Positions 8,111 through 15,799 of a DNA stretch of 33,801 nucleotides are shown piece by piece. Source of the DNA: Bacteroidales bacterium UBA4331 (lineage in GTDB: Bacteria; Bacteroidota; Bacteroidia; Bacteroidales; Paludibacteraceae); assembly GCA_002394395.1 (NCBI GenBank), contig DGTR01000022.1:1-33801 (forward strand), in the 5' to 3' direction. A program made the translations under genes and the position numbers. Positions within the stretch are counted from its first letter, which is position 1; every line of letters begins with the position of its first letter. The notes below the pieces were generated by a model that saw only the letters and a program-made list of their open reading frames with translations, did not search any database and had not been told where the DNA came from.

Positions 8111-10267
8111 TTATTCTTCTTCAGCCTGCGTTGCAGCATAAGCAGCAAGGAGTTTCTCCTGTACATCTGCCGGAACGAGTTGGTAAGAATTAAATGCCAT
8201 AGTAAACGTAGCGCGGCCACCGGTCAGCGACGAGAGGGTCGTCGAGTAGCTGCTAAGCTCTTTCAGAGGCACTTGCGCTTTGAGACGAGTGAAACTCTTC
8301 TCGGTCTCCATACCCATTACCATACCGCGACGGCCGTTGATATCGGACATGACATCGCCCATGATCTCCGACGGCACGAATACCTCGAGGTCGTAAACCG
8401 GCTCTAGAACTTTCGGGTTCGCCTCTTTGAAGGCCTGTGCAAAGGCGTTACGACCTGCCAGACGGAAGGAGATTTCGTTCGAGTCAACCGGGTGCATCTT
8501 ACCATCATAAATAATGACGCGTACGTCGCGTGCATACGAGCCGGTCAACGGGCCCTGCTCCATACGATCCATGATACCCTTGACGATAGCCGGGATGAAG
8601 CGTGCATCGATAGCACCGCCGACGATAGAGTTGATGATGATGAGTTTACCACCCCACTCGAGGTTGATCTCCTGTTGATCCTTCACGGAAATCTTATACT
8701 CCTGGTTACCGAACTTATAGGTCTCCTTAACCGGCATGCCTTCCTCGTACGGCTCCACAATCAGGTGAACCTCACCGAACTGACCGGCGCCACCGGATTG
8801 TTTCTTATGACGATAGTCGGCACGGGCAGCCTTCGTGATCGTCTCACGATACGGAATCTTCGGCTCGCTGAACTCAACCGGCATCTTATCGTTATTCTCC
8901 AAACGCCATTTGAGGGTACGCAGGTGGAACTCACCCTGGCCGGATACGATCATCTGACGAAGTTCTTTACTCTGCTCTACTATCCATGTCGGATCCTCCT
9001 CATGCATACGAGTCAAGAGAGCCGCTAATTTCTCAGCATCGGATTCTGTCACCGGCTTGATAGCACGGCGGTAACGCGGCTGCGGGTAAACAATCGGAGC
9101 ATATTGGTTGTCGCACTCCTTTGCATTGAGGGTGTTTCCCGTACGGGTATCTTTCAGTTTCACGGTTGCGCCGATATCACCGGCTGCGAGTTCATCTACA
9201 GCCGTACGGATTGAACCGGCTACACTATACAACTGTGAGATACGCTCTTTCGAGCCACGCTCCATATTTACCAGGTCGTCGCCGTTATGTACGGTACCTT
9301 GCATTACGCGGAAATAGTTCACCTCACCGATATGCGGCTCTACAGAGGTCTTGAAAACATAGAGGCTGGTCGGCGCAGAAGCATCCGGGCTGATCTTCTT
9401 GCCATCTACGGTCGGATAGCTGAATTGTGAAGGGCTCGGCGCCATACCGTTCAGGAAATCCATCAAACGACGAACACCCATATCTTTGAGACCCGAGCAG
9501 CAGATAACCGGATACATCGAACCGTCTGCATAAACGGATTTCAGACCTTGCATGATCTCCTCGTCCGTCAGACCTTCGCCTAAGAACTTATCCAACAGCG
9601 TCTCATCTGCCTCGGCTGCCTGCTCTTGCAGTGCCTGACGCATTTCCTCAACGCGATCCGCATACTCCGCAGGAATCTCTTTCAGTTCAGGAGCACCACC
9701 CTCTGCTTTCCATACAAGCATCTTGCCTTTCAGCACGTCGATAGCCGCATTGAAGCCTGCGCCGGCATTTACCGGGAACTGAATCAATGTACATTTATTA
9801 CCAAAGTTCTCTTTGAGTTGGTTGAACGTGCGCTCAAAATCTGCGTTCTCATGGTCGCACTTATTAATAACGAAAGCCAGCGGTTTCTTTGCTTTCTCCA
9901 CGAGGCGGAAGTTATTCTGGGTTCCAACCTCAACACCGCCATTAGCGGAAAGGACGATGAGCGCCGAACCGCACATCTGTAAAGCAGCCACGGTACCGCC
10001 GCAGAAGTCATCAGAACCTGCGCAGTCGATGATATTCAGTTTCTTCCCCTCAAACTCAATGTTACATACCGTGGAGAATACGGAGTAGCCGTACTCCTTC
10101 TCTACCGGGAAATAATCGCACACGGTAGACTGCGCCTCGATTGTACCGCGGCGTTTGATCACCCCGCTCTCGAACAACATCGACTCCATGAGGGTCGTTT
10201 TACCAGATCCGCTGCCGCCCAACATAGCGACATTCTTGATCTCATTTGCTTGATAAACTTTAGCCAT
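8111..10267 (-). CDS. EF-G paralogue (EF-G2 type) with degenerate GTPase motifs
   Basis: The 718-residue protein has the full EF-G domain order and length: G domain, domain II, and domains III-V ending in the usual SYSTTLSSLTGGRATFTM segment. The P-loop is GGSGSGKTT (residues 17-25) and the base motif is NKCD (136-139), so nucleotide binding may persist. Switch II reads DCAGSDDF (81-88) where canonical EF-G has DTPGHVDF: the catalytic histidine is replaced by Ser85. Switch I is also unlike canonical EF-G. Bacteroides thetaiotaomicron EF-G2 is a known paralogue reported to support translation without GTP hydrolysis and to matter for gut colonisation; this gene matches that type. It has its own strong promoter (10349-10318), divergent from the dehydrogenase operon. 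Ribosomal translocation under starvation is the likely role, by analogy. Confidence 0.9.
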   Translation of the reverse strand: MAKVYQANEIKNVAMLGGSGSGKTTLMESMLFESGVIKRRGTIEAQSTVCDYFPVEKEYGYSVFSTVCNIEFEGKKLNIIDCAGSDDFCGGTVAALQMCGSALIVLSANGGVEVGTQNNFRLVEKAKKPLAFVINKCDHENADFERTFNQLKENFGNKCTLIQFPVNAGAGFNAAIDVLKGKMLVWKAEGGAPELKEIPAEYADRVEEMRQALQEQAAEADETLLDKFLGEGLTDEEIMQGLKSVYADGSMYPVICCSGLKDMGVRRLMDFLNGMAPSPSQFSYPTVDGKKISPDASAPTSLYVFKTSVEPHIGEVNYFRVMQGTVHNGDDLVNMERGSKERISQLYSVAGSIRTAVDELAAGDIGATVKLKDTRTGNTLNAKECDNQYAPIVYPQPRYRRAIKPVTESDAEKLAALLTRMHEEDPTWIVEQSKELRQMIVSGQGEFHLRTLKWRLENNDKMPVEFSEPKIPYRETITKAARADYRHKKQSGGAGQFGEVHLIVEPYEEGMPVKETYKFGNQEYKISVKDQQEINLEWGGKLIIINSIVGGAIDARFIPAIVKGIMDRMEQGPLTGSYARDVRVIIYDGKMHPVDSNEISFRLAGRNAFAQAFKEANPKVLEPVYDLEVFVPSEIMGDVMSDINGRRGMVMGMETEKSFTRLKAQVPLKELSSYSTTLSSLTGGRATFTMAFNSYQLVPADVQEKLLAAYAATQAEEE

Positions 10268-10317
10268 AATTGTGTTATTTAAGGTATTTTTGTAAAGTCA
10301 GCATTACAATTTGGGCG

Positions 10318-10349
10318 CAAAGGTACAAAAAAAATATTATATATGCAAA
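10318..10349 (-). promoter_or_regulatory. Promoter of the EF-G paralogue
   Basis: On the minus strand TTTG (10349-10346), a 20-base AT-rich spacer, then TACCTTTG (10325-10318). The leader to the ATG at 10267 would be about 45 bases. Confidence 0.85.
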
Positions 10350-10374
10350 CAATTCGTTAATTTTTGCAAAAAAA

Positions 10375-10406
10375 TTTGCTTATCTAAGTTTTTTTATGTA
10401 CCTTTG
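10375..10406 (+). promoter_or_regulatory. Promoter of the dehydrogenase-pepT-gcvT operon
   Basis: TTTG (10375-10378), a 20-base spacer, then TACCTTTG (10399-10406). The ATG at 10421 follows within 15 bases, giving a very short leader. It is back to back with the EF-G paralogue promoter. Confidence 0.85.
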
Positions 10407-10420
10407 CAGCAAATTTAGTC

Positions 10421-11329
10421 ATGAAGATCGCATTTACAACAGATTTGCCTCAGGAAGGATTCAAACGTCTAGCCGGCCATAAGTTGCACGCTTCGCTCGA
10501 AGAAGCGGAGATTTTGGTGAGTACGTTTGATTTCCCGGTACCCCGAAAAATGATCGAGGCGATGCTCCATTTGCGACTCATCGCTAATTTTGGCGCAGGG
10601 TTCAATAATATTGATTTGGACGCTTGTCGCGAGCGCGGGATACGTGTGACGAACACACCGCAGCCGGTGATTGAGCCGACCGCAGAGTTGGCTTTTGCGC
10701 TGATGATCGACATCGCGCGGCGGGTAAGCGAGTTCGATCGCCTCGTCCGTACCGGTCAAGCGCAGTTTGGAGTAATGCGGAATCTAAGCCACTCCTTATA
10801 CGGAAAAACGCTCGGAATCATCGGTATGGGGCGGATCGGTCAAGCGCTGGCACGGCGTGCACAAGCAGCTGGCATGCGCATCATCTACCATAACCGACAC
10901 CGGTTGCCCGATGAAATCGAGCAGAAATACGATGCCACATACGTAGATTTTCAGCACGTATTACAAGACAGCGATTACCTGAGTCTGAACTTACCCTACA
11001 CCACGGAGGTACATCATCTCATCGGCAAACCGGAATTGGGAATGATGAAACGGACGGCATACCTTATCAATACCGCGCGAGGCGCGCACGTACATGAAGA
11101 GGCGTTGGTTGAAGCGCTCAAAAGCGGCATCATCGCCGGCGCTGCATTAGACGTTTATGAGCACGAACCAGCTATCTCAACGGACTTATTGGCACTTCCG
11201 AACGTCGTTCTATCGCCCCATACGGGCACTGGAACTTGGGAAGGACGCATAGCCATGTGCGAGAACGTGTGCGATAATATCTTGGCATTTATAGAAGGAC
11301 AAACAAATAAAATGAATATTGTATTATGA
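10421..11329 (+). CDS. D-2-hydroxyacid dehydrogenase, NAD-binding
   Basis: The 302-residue cytoplasmic enzyme belongs to the D-isomer-specific 2-hydroxyacid dehydrogenase family, which interconverts 2-oxoacids and D-2-hydroxyacids with NAD(P). The Rossmann motif GMGRIGQ is at about 135-141, and the catalytic set is visible: Arg220 in NTARG, Glu249 in YEHEP, His267 in SPHTG. Length is typical of the short glyoxylate/hydroxypyruvate reductase-like branch; it lacks the ACT domain of SerA. The substrate cannot be told. It is the first gene after the promoter and its stop overlaps the next start (ATGA at 11326-11329). Linkage to gcvT hints at glycine, serine or glyoxylate metabolism, which is inference. 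Confidence 0.92.
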   Translation: MKIAFTTDLPQEGFKRLAGHKLHASLEEAEILVSTFDFPVPRKMIEAMLHLRLIANFGAGFNNIDLDACRERGIRVTNTPQPVIEPTAELAFALMIDIARRVSEFDRLVRTGQAQFGVMRNLSHSLYGKTLGIIGMGRIGQALARRAQAAGMRIIYHNRHRLPDEIEQKYDATYVDFQHVLQDSDYLSLNLPYTTEVHHLIGKPELGMMKRTAYLINTARGAHVHEEALVEALKSGIIAGAALDVYEHEPAISTDLLALPNVVLSPHTGTGTWEGRIAMCENVCDNILAFIEGQTNKMNIVL

Positions 11330-11892
11330 AAAAAATCATTCTTTTTGCAACCGCCATCATGATGGCAGGCTGCGGATTTATGCAGAACAGTACCAGTAGT
11401 AACAACCAACCTGCGCAACCCGCTCAACCGGCTGCGGCGACCGCTCAGGCCTCAAACGCAGCAATGACCGCCGGTCAGGGCGCAGGAAACGCGTTGTTGG
11501 CAATCTACAACCAGTACAAAGCCGACGGAAACAAGTACGACTACAAAAACATGCAGAACATCCTCAACACCGTAACGCTGGTTGCTAACTGCGAGGGGCT
11601 GAAGGAGAACTACAAAGACAAGAGCTACCGCTCGGAGTTCGGCAAAGGTATGGTGGCTTCGTCCTTGGGTCTGGTAACGCAAAACAACGTAGAGACCGTG
11701 ACTAACAGCCTCGTGGAGATGGTTAAGAACAGCGAGACCGTTAAGAACGCGCAGACCCAAACGACCCAAGCCGTTCAGAATGCTGCAAACCAAGCGCAAA
11801 ACACAGCCAGCCAAGCTGCTTCTTATGCCAACACCGCTGCTCAATATGCAGGCGCATTAAGCACGTTACTGGGTGCCTTTGGCGGCAAATAA
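11326..11892 (+). CDS. Small Ala/Gln-rich lipoprotein
   Basis: The 188-residue product starts MKKIILFATAIMMAGCGF: a signal peptide with lipobox MAGC, so a lipidated periplasmic or outer-membrane protein. A Pro/Ala/Gln linker (residues 28-45) leads to a conserved-looking middle (AIYNQYKADGNKYDYKNMQN, then an Asn/Thr-rich helix region) and an Ala/Gln/Thr-rich amphipathic C-terminus (about 140-175) ending in LSTLLGAFGGK. I do not recognise a named family with certainty. It overlaps the dehydrogenase stop by four bases and precedes pepT by nine, so it is co-transcribed. Confidence 0.85.
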   Translation: MKKIILFATAIMMAGCGFMQNSTSSNNQPAQPAQPAAATAQASNAAMTAGQGAGNALLAIYNQYKADGNKYDYKNMQNILNTVTLVANCEGLKENYKDKSYRSEFGKGMVASSLGLVTQNNVETVTNSLVEMVKNSETVKNAQTQTTQAVQNAANQAQNTASQAASYANTAAQYAGALSTLLGAFGGK

Positions 11893-11901
11893 TAAGTTTG
11901 T

Positions 11902-13062
11902 ATGAATATAGTAGATCGTTTCTTAAAATACGTGTCGTTCTGCACGACGAGCGATGAGAACACCGGCATGACTCCTTCAACCCCGGGGCAGATGGAGTTT
12001 GCGCAATACCTAGCGGACGAACTGAAAGGTATCGGCTTAACCGACGTTTCGCTCGATTCCAACGGATATATCATGGCGACATTGCCTGCTAACGGCGGAG
12101 AAACACCCGTGATCGGTTTTATCGCACATATGGACACTTCGCCCGACGCCAGTGGTAAGAATGTCAAACCAAGTATCGTAAAGGCAGAAGAACGCGACTA
12201 TATCGACCCGCGTTACGCCGGTCAGGACGTCATCGTAACGGACACCACGACGCTCTTAGGTGCCGACGATAAAGCCGGTATCGCAGAGATTGTGACGGCA
12301 ATGGAGTACCTCATTCAACACCCGGAGATCAAACACGGAAAAGTCCGCGTAGGATTCACACCGGACGAAGAGATAGGATGTGGCGCAGACCATTTCGATG
12401 TACAGAAATTCGGCGCTGAATTTGCTTACACAATGGACGGAGGCGCAATAGGTGAGTTGGAGTTTGAGAACTTCAACGCCGCGGCATGCAAGATCCATGT
12501 ACACGGTCTGAACGTACACCCCGGAACGGCGTATCATAAGATGCGTAACTCCATGCGTATCGCCTACCAGATAGCCGTCATGCTGCCGCGTTTCCAAACG
12601 CCGGAGCACACGCAGGGATACGAAGGTTTCTACCATTTGATCGGCATGAACGGCACCGTAGAAGAGACGACGCTGAGTTATATCATCCGGGACCACGACC
12701 GCACGCAGTTTGAATACCGCAAACGGGAATTGGAGCACCTGGTGCGCAAGATTAACACCGAGTACGGAGAAGGTACGGCGGAGATTGAGATTCGCGATCA
12801 GTACTACAACATGCGCGAGAAGATTGAACCCGTTATGCACATCATCGATCTCGCCAAAGAGGCGATGAAATCGGCAGGAGTGACACCTATAATAAAGCCA
12901 ATCCGTGGCGGTACAGACGGCGCAAGACTTTCCTTTGAAGGTCTTCCCTGCCCGAATATCTTCGCCGGCGGTGAGAATTTCCACAGCCGATACGAATATC
13001 TGCCGATTCCATCGATGGAAAAAGCAATGGAAGTAATACTTGAAATCATCAAAAAAGCATAA
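11902..13062 (+). CDS. pepT: Peptidase T (tripeptide aminopeptidase)
   Basis: PepT removes the N-terminal residue from tripeptides in the cytoplasm. The 386-residue protein is an M20 dizinc peptidase: the metal ligands are seen in HMDTS (His76, Asp78), GADDKAG (about 120-126), the catalytic pair in PDEEIG (Glu156/157), MDGG (Asp179) and the C-terminal His361 in ENFHSRYEY. The lid/dimerisation segment with HVHGLNVHPG is intact. It is somewhat shorter than the roughly 408-residue Escherichia coli enzyme, mainly in loops. It ends two bases before gcvT. Confidence 0.96.
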   Translation: MNIVDRFLKYVSFCTTSDENTGMTPSTPGQMEFAQYLADELKGIGLTDVSLDSNGYIMATLPANGGETPVIGFIAHMDTSPDASGKNVKPSIVKAEERDYIDPRYAGQDVIVTDTTTLLGADDKAGIAEIVTAMEYLIQHPEIKHGKVRVGFTPDEEIGCGADHFDVQKFGAEFAYTMDGGAIGELEFENFNAAACKIHVHGLNVHPGTAYHKMRNSMRIAYQIAVMLPRFQTPEHTQGYEGFYHLIGMNGTVEETTLSYIIRDHDRTQFEYRKRELEHLVRKINTEYGEGTAEIEIRDQYYNMREKIEPVMHIIDLAKEAMKSAGVTPIIKPIRGGTDGARLSFEGLPCPNIFAGGENFHSRYEYLPIPSMEKAMEVILEIIKKA

Positions 13063-13064
13063 TT

Positions 13065-14150
13065 ATGTTAAAGACAACACCATTTACAGACATCCACATT
13101 GCCTTAGGTGCAAAGATGGCGGAGTTTGCAGGCTTTAATATGCCGATTCAGTACCCCACAGGTATTAACCAAGAGCACATGATTGTACGCGAGGGCGTCG
13201 GTGTGTTTGACGTAAGCCACATGGGCGAGTTCTGGGTAAAAGGCGACAAAGCCCTGGATTTCCTGCAGTATATCACCACAAACGATCTCTCTGTCATTCC
13301 TGCAGGAAAAGCTCAGTACACCTGCATGCCGAACGGCAAAGGCGGCATCGTGGATGACCTGATCATCTATAAATATTCCACCACCAAATACCTCATGGTA
13401 GTCAATGCCGGAAACATCGACAAAGACTGGGCATGGGTAAATAGTATCAAGGACTCAAATAAGGATTGGAACGGACTAATCCTAGACAATGCAAGTAGTC
13501 GTTATGGACAGTTAGCGGTACAAGGACCTAAAGCCACCGAGCTGCTGCAACTGCTGACGGACGCGGATCTGAAGTCGATTGATTACTATGCTTTCCGCGA
13601 GTGGAGTTTTGCGGGCGTACCGGGTGTAATCCTGAGTAACACGGGCTATACAGGAGCCGGTGGATTCGAGCTTTATTTCCCTGCAGAGCGCGGTGTAGAG
13701 ATTTGGAATGCCCTCTTTGAAGTAGGCAAACCGTTCGGTCTGGCGCCTATCGGTCTGGGTGCTCGCGACAGCCTGCGTCTGGAGAAATGGTACTGTCTCT
13801 ACGGTCACGACATCGATGACACCACCTCGCCGTTAGAGGCCGGTTTGGGATGGATCACCAAACTCGATGCTAAAGATTTCATCGACAGAGATTTCCTTAA
13901 AGCGCAAAAAGCAGAAGGCGTAAAACGCAAACTCGTTCATTTCGAATGTCTGGAGCGCGCTATACCGCGTAACGGCTATGAGATATGCGATGAAAACGGC
14001 AAAACTATCGGTCATGTAACTTCTGGAATCATGCTGCCGAACACCAAAGTAGGTATCGGTATGGGTTACGTTGAGACGCCGTTTGCAAAGAAGGAAAACA
14101 TCATCTATATCAAGATCCGAGAGAAACTGATACCGGCAAAAGAGGTATAA
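13065..14150 (+). CDS. gcvT: Aminomethyltransferase, T-protein of the glycine cleavage system
   Basis: GcvT transfers the methylene carbon from the aminomethyl-lipoyl H-protein to tetrahydrofolate and releases ammonia. The 361-residue length is normal. Visible family motifs include GVFDVSHMGEF near residue 45, YTCMPNGKGGIVDDLI, GYTGAGGFELYFP, LGARDSLRLEKWYCLYGHDID and the C-terminal barrel IGHVTSGIMLPNTKVGIGMGYV. The pepT-gcvT order is common in Bacteroidales, but the other cleavage-system genes (gcvH, gcvP) are not in this window. The spacing of two bases from pepT implies one transcript. Confidence 0.96.
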   Translation: MLKTTPFTDIHIALGAKMAEFAGFNMPIQYPTGINQEHMIVREGVGVFDVSHMGEFWVKGDKALDFLQYITTNDLSVIPAGKAQYTCMPNGKGGIVDDLIIYKYSTTKYLMVVNAGNIDKDWAWVNSIKDSNKDWNGLILDNASSRYGQLAVQGPKATELLQLLTDADLKSIDYYAFREWSFAGVPGVILSNTGYTGAGGFELYFPAERGVEIWNALFEVGKPFGLAPIGLGARDSLRLEKWYCLYGHDIDDTTSPLEAGLGWITKLDAKDFIDRDFLKAQKAEGVKRKLVHFECLERAIPRNGYEICDENGKTIGHVTSGIMLPNTKVGIGMGYVETPFAKKENIIYIKIREKLIPAKEV

Positions 14151-14184
14151 ATGACCAAATGGTAAATGGCCAAATGGTAAATAA
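14151..14184 (+). repeat. AAATGGTA tandem repeat at the gcvT/phospholipase junction
   Basis: Directly after the gcvT stop come four degenerate 8-base units of the form AAATGGTA/AAATGGCC. The repeat supplies both possible start codons of the phospholipase gene. The 12-mer AAATGGTAAATG recurs in the same orientation upstream of murA (24268-24300). Confidence 0.7.
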
Positions 14185-15118
14185 GAGTGTCGCATTAGTA
14201 TTAGGATCGGGCGGCGCGCGCGGACTCGCGCACATAGGAGCCATCGAAGCCTTGGAGGAGAGAGGTTATACCATCACCAGTATAGCCGGTTGTTCTATGG
14301 GGTCGATTATCGCCGGCATGTACGCTGCAGGAGAACTAAAGAAAGCGAAAGAATGGTTCTTAAGCGTGGATAAACAGTTGATTCTAAGGATGATGGACAT
14401 CAACCTGCTGAGCAGCAACTCTTTGGTCAAAGGTCAGCGCATCATTCACGAACTAGAGAAAGTAGTGCCCGACAGACCGATAGAGCAACTGAATATCCCC
14501 TGCTCCATCGTCGCCTCCGATATGGTCAATACGGAGGAAGTGGTCTTCCGGAAAGGCAGTTTGTTTGAGGCAGTACGGGCATCTATCAGTATTCCGCTGT
14601 TCTTTCAACCGGTTCAGATGGGCGATAGGTTGCTCATTGACGGCGGCATTCTGAATCCGTTGCCGCTACATGTCATCGAGCGCACGGAAGGAGACATCCT
14701 CGTAGCCATGGATATCAGCGGAAAAGACAGCATGCCTACCGAAGAAATGCCCGAATCCATCGATGTGGAAGGCAAGATTGCGGCCATCAAAGCCAAAGGT
14801 TTTGACGTACCTGAAGCGCTGGAGAAACAACTGCGCCAATTAGGCAAAAAAGTAGATGCTCTCCGCGAGAGCCGCGCCAGAGACTTAGGCAAGAGAGTCA
14901 ATTATTTCAGTATGTTAGACCGCATGAGTGACATGCAGATCCAGCAAAACACCCTCCTTGCCCTCCGTCTCACGCCACCGGATATCCATGCGGTAATGCG
15001 GCAATATGCCTATAACACCTTTGATTTTGACAAGGCGGAGGAGATTATTGAACAGGGCCGTATTTTAATGACCAACGCGCTAATGGAATACGAGCACCAA
15101 CTATCGCAAAAAGTATGA
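14159..15118 (+). CDS. Patatin-like phospholipase (RssA-type)
   Basis: A serine hydrolase of the patatin fold, expected to act on lipid acyl esters. The oxyanion loop GSGGARG (16-22), nucleophile elbow GCSMG (Ser46) and the dyad partner DGG (Asp161) are all intact. A charged coiled-coil-like region follows (about 205-250). The length (319 residues) suits the bacterial cytoplasmic RssA/YchK class and there is no signal peptide. Start is ambiguous: ATG 14159 or ATG 14174, both lying in a tandem repeat, and the family usually begins close to the second. The stop overlaps the TetR-gene start (ATGA 15115-15118). Together with the regulator and the acyl-CoA ligase next door it suggests fatty-acid turnover. 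Confidence 0.93.
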   Translation: MVNGQMVNKSVALVLGSGGARGLAHIGAIEALEERGYTITSIAGCSMGSIIAGMYAAGELKKAKEWFLSVDKQLILRMMDINLLSSNSLVKGQRIIHELEKVVPDRPIEQLNIPCSIVASDMVNTEEVVFRKGSLFEAVRASISIPLFFQPVQMGDRLLIDGGILNPLPLHVIERTEGDILVAMDISGKDSMPTEEMPESIDVEGKIAAIKAKGFDVPEALEKQLRQLGKKVDALRESRARDLGKRVNYFSMLDRMSDMQIQQNTLLALRLTPPDIHAVMRQYAYNTFDFDKAEEIIEQGRILMTNALMEYEHQLSQKV

Positions 15119-15717
15119 AAGACCGCAGGGAATTTATTGTTCGAAAGGCCATGGAACTCTATGCGCTAAAAGGCTATCAAAATGTCAGTATCACAGATTT
15201 GCAATTCGCGCTCGACATGGGCCGAGGAACACTCTATTACTATTTCCGAGATCAGGACGAGTTGTTTCAGACTTGTATGGAGAAATATTTTCTGGAGCCT
15301 AAACAGCGCGCTTTGAACAGTGTACCTGAAGACGCAGGAATTGAGAGAATGATTGCTGCCATAACCGACTATCTTCATTGTCTGAAAGAGGCGCTGATGA
15401 CTTTTGACAATAAAACTATCAATACCTCGAATGTCAATGACCTGATGTTTACCGCCTACAGCAAATTCCCTTCTCTTCATCGCAAAGCCCAGCGCCTGGC
15501 GCTTAAAGAGTTGGAACTTTGGCGCAAAGCGATTTACGCGGACCAACGCGCCGGAATAGTACGCAGAGATATCGACCGCGAGCAAGTAGCCATAATGTTT
15601 ACACACGTAAAAAACACCTTCGATCCTGGACTCGGACAAGCACAAATGGACTTCACAATTTTGGAGAAAACGTATGCAGAATTATTCAATTTAGTAAAAA
15701 ATGACGAAAAAATATAG
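15115..15717 (+). CDS. TetR/AcrR-family transcriptional regulator
   Basis: The 200-residue protein has an N-terminal TetR helix-turn-helix (about residues 8-50: AMELYALKGYQNVSITDLQF then MGRGTLYYYFRDQDELF) and a helical ligand-binding C-terminal domain without recognisable subfamily motif. It overlaps the phospholipase gene by four bases and its stop is followed at once by a 9-base-arm inverted repeat (15718-15739) lying upstream of the acyl-CoA ligase -7 element. The simplest reading is a regulator of the ligase that senses fatty acids or acyl-CoA; this is inferred from context. Confidence 0.92.
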   Translation: MKDRREFIVRKAMELYALKGYQNVSITDLQFALDMGRGTLYYYFRDQDELFQTCMEKYFLEPKQRALNSVPEDAGIERMIAAITDYLHCLKEALMTFDNKTINTSNVNDLMFTAYSKFPSLHRKAQRLALKELELWRKAIYADQRAGIVRRDIDREQVAIMFTHVKNTFDPGLGQAQMDFTILEKTYAELFNLVKNDEKI

Positions 15718-15739
15718 TTTTCGAACAAAAGTTCAAAAA
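15718..15739. promoter_or_regulatory. Inverted repeat, candidate TetR operator
   Basis: TTTTCGAAC-aaaa-GTTCAAAAA has 9-base arms with one mismatch. It starts directly after the TetR stop and covers the -33 region of the promoter whose -7 element is at 15748-15755, where a bound repressor would block the ligase promoter. No TTTG is present at the expected -33 place, consistent with a regulated promoter. Confidence 0.5.
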
Positions 15740-15747
15740 TAAAGCAG

Positions 15748-15755
15748 TACCTTTG
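15748..15755 (+). promoter_or_regulatory. -7 element of the acyl-CoA ligase promoter
   Basis: TACCTTTG lies 44 bases before the ligase ATG. A perfect 7-base hairpin (TCGGTTT-CGAAA-AAACCGA, 15759-15777) sits at the start of the predicted leader. The -33 element is not recognisable. Confidence 0.65.
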
Positions 15756-15799
15756 CACTCGGTTTCGAAAAAACCGAATGAAAATCCAATTATTACCTT

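Noticed and set aside
14470..14480. GACAGACCG in the phospholipase gene
   Set aside because: Single word coding for PDRP in a continuous protein segment, without spacer hairpin or second copy.
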